In this document: positions 58,894 to 64,000 of the stretch, piece by piece | Layout of the letters: the number at the start of each line of letters is the position of its first letter | Position numbering within the stretch: position 1 is the stretch's first letter | Assembly (NCBI GenBank): GCA_030849465.1 | Contig: JARVLF010000013.1 | Span: forward strand, 310,001 to 374,000 | Direction of reading: 5' to 3' | Length of the DNA stretch: 64,000 nt | DNA from: Moesziomyces globuligerus | Lineage: Eukaryota > Basidiomycota > Ustilaginomycetes > Ustilaginales > Ustilaginaceae | Program-made: the position numbers and the translations under genes | The notes under the pieces: model-generated | Databases searched by the model: none | What the model was told of the DNA's origin: nothing | Seen by the model: only the letters and a program-made list of their open reading frames with translations

Positions 58894-61078
58894 ATGGACG
58901 TCACCAAGGCCGTTTCGGCCTACATCCAGCGCATGATCACCGAGGTAGCCGGCGTCAAAGTTCTGCTACTCGATCAAGACACAACGCCGATCATCTCGAC
59001 TTCCTTCACGCAGTCGTCCCTGCTCAGCCACGAGGTGTATCTTACGGATCGTGTCGACAACCTCAACCGCGATCGCATGCGTCATCTCAATTGCATTGCC
59101 CTTCTTCGTCCAACGCCCCAGTCCATCACCGCCCTCATACAGGAGCTACGCCAGCCGAGATACAAATCGTACTGGCTCTACTTTTCCAACGCTCTGTCCA
59201 AACAGGACATCGAGCTGCTTGCCGAGGCTGACGAGCACGAAGTCGTCAAGGAAATCCAAGAGTTCTTCGCCGACTATTTGCCCGTCAACGCGGATCTCTT
59301 CTCGCTCAACATCGACACCCCTCCAGCCCGGATCTGGGCCGACAATCCTGCAACCTGGGACCAGAAGGGCCTTGAGCAGCATGTCAAAGGTCTTTCTGCT
59401 CTCCTGCTAAGCCTCAAAAAGAAGCCCGTGATCCGATACGAAAGGATGAGTAGCCTTGCAAAGAAGCTCGGCGAAGAGCTTTCGGTACGTCGTGATCTGA
59501 CCCGCTATTGAAACTATGTAGCGCCATCTGGCTGACTCGTTTTGAGTGACGAATACCTGCCACGCAGTATCAAATCAATCAAGATCAAGCTGGCCTGTTC
59601 GACTTCAGGCGCACAGAGAATGCACCTTTGCTGCTGATCCTGGATCGCAGAAATGATCCCGTGACGCCGCTGCTGACGCAATGGACGTACCAAGCAATGG
59701 TACACGAGGTCCTTGGGGTCCGAAACGGGCGTGTCAGCCTAGCTGATGCAGACGGCGTGCGTCCAGAGCTACAGGTGAGCGTGGAAAGCGGCTGACCTCC
59801 GCCCAACCTCGTGCAATCAGCTGATCGCTAGACTTGTCTCTCGCACCGCTTGACCTGTTCATTCCGCAGGAGATCGTACTGTCGGGTGATCAAGATCCCT
59901 TTTTCTCGGCAAATCTCTATGACAACTTCGGCGATCTCGGTGCCTCCATCAAAAAATACGTGCTCGAATACCAGTCAAGAACGGCTTCCAATGCGACCAT
60001 CGACACGGTCGCTGACATGAAGCGCTTCGTAGAAGAGTATCCCGAGTTCCGCAAGCTTGGTGGCAACGTCAGTAAGCATGTCGCGCTGCTCGGCGAACTG
60101 AGCCGGCGGGTTGAGAAGGACTCGCTCCTGGAAATATCGGAGTTGGAGCAGAGTCTTGCTTCGGTCGAAAGCCACGCGTCCGACCTCAAAGCGGTCCAAG
60201 CGATGTTTGCATCCCCCAAGTGCTCTTCTGATGCCAAGATCCGCTTGGCGATCCTTTATGCACTTCGATATCAGAAGCTGCCCGGCAACCAAATCCAGAA
60301 GCTGGTGCAAGATTTGCTCAAGGCCGGTGTTCCAGAAAGCCGAGCAGCGTTGGTCTTCGTCATGCTCAACATCGCTGGTGCAGAGCAGCGCCAAGACGAT
60401 TTGTTCGCAAACGAGAACTTCTTCTCGCGGGGCAGGAGCGCGCTGAAAGGCCTCAAAGGTGTGGAGAATGTCTACACGCAACACACGCCCCATCTTGTTC
60501 AGACAGTGGACAACCTCATGCGAGGCAGACTCAAGGATGCAAGCTATCCTCTTGTTTCTTCGAGCCAGCATTCCACATCGACCCACCCAGCAGAACGTCC
60601 ACAGGATGTCATCTTGTTCATCATCGGCGGCACGACGTATGAAGAGGCTCGCTCAATCGCGCTTCTCAATGCTCAGCACCAACGTGGCGCGCAACAGAGC
60701 GCTCAGCAGACTGCCGTCGGAGGCACTGTCGGCACGGGAACTCGTTTCTTGCTCGGCGGTAGCTCGATACACAACAGCAGGTCTTTCTTGGACATGGTCC
60801 AGGACGCGGCTTCACGCTTCGACGCCAGATTTGCAAAACCGCCCACGAACCTCGGCAGCGCAGGGCCAGCTCTCAACCTCAGCATAGGCCCTGTGCAGCT
60901 TGCTGTGGGAGGCGCTCCGAATGCCTCGAGACAAGATGGGTCGGTCGCAGGTGCTGCTGCCAATCTCCTCGATTCAGAGTACCTCGGGGAGGCCGCCAAC
61001 GGTGCGAAAGACCTTGCCACCGACATCTTTAGTCGCGTCAGGAAGGGTGTCGAAGGCACTATCAGTGGCCTTCAATGA
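58894..61078 (+). CDS. VPS45: Sec1/Munc18-family protein Vps45
   Basis: Three exons: 58894-59484, 59568-59774 and 59870-61078; introns are 83 bp (GTACGT) and 95 bp (GTGAGC), both phase 0. The product is 668 residues. Domain 1 starts MDVTKAVSAYIQRMI with GVKVLLLDQDTTPIISTSFT. The second exon has LLLILDRRNDPVTPLLTQWT, the hallmark of SM proteins. The third has EIVLSGDQDPFFSANLYDNF and VILFIIGGTTYEEARSIALL. Vps45 binds syntaxin-type SNAREs (Tlg2/Pep12) in trans-Golgi to endosome fusion. The C-terminus extends past the usual SM core by about 90 residues, rich in Gly, Ala and Ser. Confidence 0.94.
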
Positions 61079-61337
61079 GCAGGCCCGCCCCCACATCTTT
61101 CAATCACAGCGATAATATCGACTCTGCGAGATCCGCACTTGTGACTCGCCCTCTGACGTCGTCGTGGTGGGCCATAGCGCCAAAAATTGATGCGAAACGT
61201 GAAGGAACACGACCACAAGCCAACTTGAACTGGCTTTTGGTCGGCTACCCGTACCAAGCTCACTTCTGCGCCTGGCTTGCGGTTGGCTTGACCCGAGATA
61301 CTCATATCCTAACAAATGTCGAGGTGGCTATTCATAA

Positions 61338-61381
61338 CAGCCACCCCGGGTGGCTGGTGGGTGGCTAGGCTCCGCCACCTC
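61338..61381 (+). repeat. GGTGGCT hairpin-like repeat
   Basis: GCCACCCCGGGTGGCT is a near-perfect inverted repeat, followed by GGTGGGTGGCT and CTCCGCCACCTC. The same blocks occur at 50745, 62280 and 63590. Confidence 0.7.
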
Positions 61382-61439
61382 ATCCATCCGCTCAACGGCG
61401 CCGGGCCCCTTAGCGCCACAGCAGGCAGCATACAGCGGC

Positions 61440-61560
61440 ACACATCCACATCCACATCCACATCCACATCCACATCCACATCCACATCCACATCCACATC
61501 CACATCCACATCCACATCCACAACCACAACCTCAACCACAACCACAACCACAACCACATC
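61440..61560 (+). repeat. CACATC hexanucleotide array
   Basis: About 15 near-perfect CACATC units (to about 61520), passing into CCACAA/CCTCAA variants up to about 61560. It is not the fungal telomere repeat. Confidence 0.92.
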
Positions 61561-62196
61561 ACAGCACAAAAGCGATGAATAAACAAAAAGAGAGTCGTTT
61601 CGGTGGTGGCGGGCCGTGGCAGAGGCGTGCGATTGGTGGCGAAGGGGCGGGACAAAGTCATGAGTCAAGCGTCCATTAGCTGTCCTCTCAACCTAGGCCT
61701 TAGAAGGCATGATTGCCGCAATTATGGTGGTGGCGATACGATGATTCTTGATTCGTGACCCATAGAATCATTTGCATCAAAACGTTCCGCGGCTCAGATG
61801 GCTCAAAAGCAGGATTTACCCATGACCAATGTAGCGCCAGAGGCACACGGACCACGGCAACCATGGCTACCCATGACTCGAGCCGCTCGTCCTGTCGAAA
61901 CATCTCGTGTCTGGCTCCTTCCTTCCGGTCTGCGCTCGTCGCCGCGTCTCTGCCTCAGGATGCTGCAGATAGTGCAACGAGATTCATATTTATCCATGTA
62001 TTTGCATGTTTGCGCTGCGGATGGTTGAGGTGCGCATGGACGGGGTGGCTACGCGTCGGTGGGGCTTTGACGCGTATCACCCTTTAAGCCACCCGCCCCG
62101 GGTACGTCCCTTGAAGCCATCCGGTAAAGCCACCCGGCTAAGACAATCACCTCAGCCAACCACCTAAATTCATATCCTGAAGAACGGCGAAAGGGC

Positions 62197-62217
62197 GGGG
62201 GGGGGGGGGGGGGGGGG
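62197..62217 (+). repeat. Poly-G homopolymer, 21 bp
   Basis: Uninterrupted G run directly before a GTGGCTGCTC block of the repeat family. Confidence 0.9.
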
Positions 62218-62640
62218 TGGCTGCTCTGGAGAAGATACCCATCAGCCATCGGGTGTGGGTGGCTAATGGGTGGCTGGCGCGTCGTAGCCACCCCGGGTGG
62301 CTGGTGGGTGGCTGCTTGATCGCCATCTCGCCACTTGTTCGGATATGATCAAGCTACCCCGGGTGGCTTAGGGGTGGCCTAGCGAACGTTCTCTTCGACT
62401 TTTTCGGGAATGAGTGGCTTGCGGGTGGCTTCCAAATTCAGCCACTACCCAATCATGCCTAGTGGCTTGGCGGGTGGCTTGGAGTTGCAACGACTCACAC
62501 CATCCCAGACGATCACATATATAGACGGGTCGGGAGCGGTGAATCCCCGGGTGGCTCTGAAGCACATCGCGAAAAAAAGGAGTTTGACGTGAGCCACGCC
62601 ACCAGCAAGCTACCATGGGTGGCTCGGTGGTGGCTTGGAA
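62214..62640 (+). repeat. Cluster of GGTGGCT-family repeats
   Basis: Many units of GGTGGCT and AGCCACC in direct and inverted orientation. They include GCCACCCCGGGTGGCTGG at about 62287-62304 and repeated GTGGCTTGCGGGTGGCTT-type units. Confidence 0.65.
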
Positions 62641-63311
62641 AATGATACAGCCCTTTTTTCGCGATATGAAGGGCTAGACACCCGCGGTGACTTGCAGGTA
62701 CCTTGCGACTTTTCCCGATAAGTTATCAATGAAATTTGGAGCATACAAAGGTCCACTCACTCTTAGGATATCTGCTGTCTAGATACATCGTATAACTCAC
62801 GCATGATAACACGGGAAATTGAAGTGCTGCAATGTTATGCGGTGATAAGAGCGTTCATGATGCATAACTCATTCTTCGGCATCAGCATGTCCGAGATGTG
62901 CCTCATGTACCTCATCCATCACTATGATCCATACTTTAAATTTAACGGTCTCGTAGAAAACCAAAAGTCACTCACTTTCATGATCCGTTATTTATGATCT
63001 CAGTATCATTTCTGATGTTTATCACTGTGTACAGAACGAGATAGTAGCGCATCCTCAGTCTCAACAGCTGCCTACGTGCCTGCGCAATCATTCGCAATTT
63101 ATCGAAAATTTACGGTCTCAAAACCCACCCCCCAGTGACGCGCGAATCTTGACATTATTGGAAGAATCGTAGAATAATAAAACGTGGATCACATCGTGCG
63201 AACAGCGTTATCGGTCATCCATAGTTGAGCATCATATCGCGAAACAAGGGTTATAACATTTTGCAAGCCACTCGCAAGCATCTTGCGAAAAACGGAGGGT
63301 AACGTGAGCTT

Positions 63312-63400
63312 AGCCACCCGCAAGTGGCTTGCGGGTGGCTTGGCGGTGGCTTCCAAGCCACTAGGGGTGAGTGGCTTGGGGGTTGGCTTGCCTCACGTAA
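63312..63400 (+). repeat. GGTGGCT-family repeat, degenerate cluster
   Basis: TAGCCACCCGCAAGTGGCTT followed by further GTGGCTT/AAGCCACT units, able to pair with one another. Confidence 0.6.
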
Positions 63401-63544
63401 CAGACGCGTGAATTTTTGTAATTTGACCGCAATTTTGGAAATTTGACTGTATAAATTATGTGTGCTTAAGCCTCAAATCCTTGTACGCTGGGGTGTGTGG
63501 AGGAGTCACATCTTGAAGAACGGCGAGCTGGCAAAAAGCAGCCA

Positions 63545-63640
63545 CCAACCAGCCACCCTGGATGGCTGATCTTTGGCTGACAAATACTAGCCACCTAGGG
63601 GGGTGGCTGATGGGTGGCTGCTCTCCGCCACCTCCCCTGC
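63545..63640 (+). repeat. GGTGGCT hairpin-like repeat, rightmost copy
   Basis: AGCCACCTAGGGGGGTGGCT is followed by GATGGGTGGCTGCTC and CCGCCACCTCCC. It closely matches the copies at 61338 and 50745. Confidence 0.7.
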
Positions 63641-64000
63641 AAATTTCGACTCTGCGCGCATCCAAATTCTGCCAAATTCAACGTAGTACGTCCAAATTAT
63701 GCAAAATACACGTGTTTTGGCTGTCTCGTCGCCATCCGCACCCCCTCCATCCACAGTAGATGATAAATAAATCACAATGCCTGCAATACAAAGCATTCAT
63801 TGCTTAGAGGATTGCTGAGAATCATGATGTGTGTTGTAAAAACCGACTCGAAGCGCTGAGATACGGCCCAAATAGCGCTGAGACCGGGCTGAGATGATGT
63901 GAGATAGCTTCAAATTGCTTCCCTGGTATCGCAGGCGCTGTGGGGCAGCGGTAGCACGCGTCCGTGCATGCGTGTGTGTGAAGATGGAGGTGACCTCTGC

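Larger units (their letters stand above)
61079..64000. other. Repeat-rich, partly AT-rich right end
   Basis: No recognisable gene after VPS45. It holds the CACATC array, a poly-G run, several copies of the GGTGGCT repeat family, an AT-rich tract (about 62690-63480) and CGCTGAGA repeats (about 63855-63900). An open frame of 64 codons at 62803-62997 (+) lies in the AT-rich part and matches no family. The composition contrasts with the genes to the left and suggests a transposon relic or a chromosomal landmark region. Confidence 0.5.

Noticed and set aside
61440..61560. Possible telomere from the terminal hexamer array
   Set aside because: CACATC is not TTAGGG/CCCTAA and sequence continues for 2.4 kb beyond it.
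62803..62997. 64-codon open frame in the AT-rich island as a gene
   Set aside because: Too short, no family, and codon use unlike the genes of the window. Mentioned only as a possible relic.
63931..64000. tRNA-like D-arm (TGGGGCAGCGGTAGCACG) at the right edge
   Set aside because: No anticodon stem or T-arm can be paired in the visible sequence. The window ends here, so a truncated tRNA cannot be fully excluded.
1..64000. CRISPR arrays, prophage or bacterial-type operons
   Set aside because: Repeats here are simple tandem or hairpin repeats without unique spacers, and the genes are eukaryotic with introns.

Overview
The window looks like nuclear DNA from a GC-rich basidiomycete yeast or smut, most likely the Ustilaginales (inferred; no species marker was used). 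The reasons are dense genes on both strands, strong G/C bias at third codon positions, short introns (about 75-141 bp) with GT...AG ends and CTGAC-type branch points, and a fungal housekeeping gene set. No bacterial operons, CRISPR arrays, rRNA genes, intact transposons or complete tRNA genes were found.

Layout, left to right. A Pho80/Pcl-type cyclin (partial, +) and a Cak1-like kinase (-) converge. A DUG3-like amidotransferase fused to a phosphopantothenoylcysteine decarboxylase (+) follows, then CRY-DASH (-) divergent from an Hsp110/SSE1 chaperone (+) that has a heat-shock element upstream. Next come PRO2 (-), mitochondrial ribosomal protein bL34m (+), V-ATPase c'' (VMA16, -), DUS3 (-), an RMD1/RMD8-family membrane protein (-), a small RGG protein (+), lanosterol synthase ERG7 (-, with a 5-nt microexon), a tiny four-exon KISH/TMEM167 gene (+), a GST (-) and SUA5 (-). 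After a 2.8-kb gap there is a single-pass membrane protein (+) and a 1,670-aa kinase with CH, kinase and C1 domains and a CaaX tail (-).

A gap of about 7 kb (39359-46402) has no gene I can recognise. It is followed by SEC13 (-) divergent from a DMT/EamA transporter (+), a Zn2Cys6 transcription factor (-), an HDHD2-like phosphatase (-, four exons), dynactin p25 (DCTN5, -) divergent from VPS45 (+), and a 2.9-kb right end. That end carries a hexanucleotide array, a family of hairpin-like AGCCACC/GGTGGCT repeats and an AT-rich tract.

The genes do not form one pathway. They are housekeeping functions: cell cycle and septation signalling, sterol synthesis, CoA/glutathione metabolism, tRNA modification, secretory and vacuolar traffic, and dynein-dynactin. 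The most notable observations are the DUG3-CoaC fusion, the ERG7 microexon, the CH-kinase-C1-CaaX architecture, a recurrent GGTCTAACAT intergenic motif, and the repeat-rich right end. I found no convincing undescribed multi-gene system. All splice models are my own reading of frame, splice consensus and remembered family conservation, without transcript evidence.
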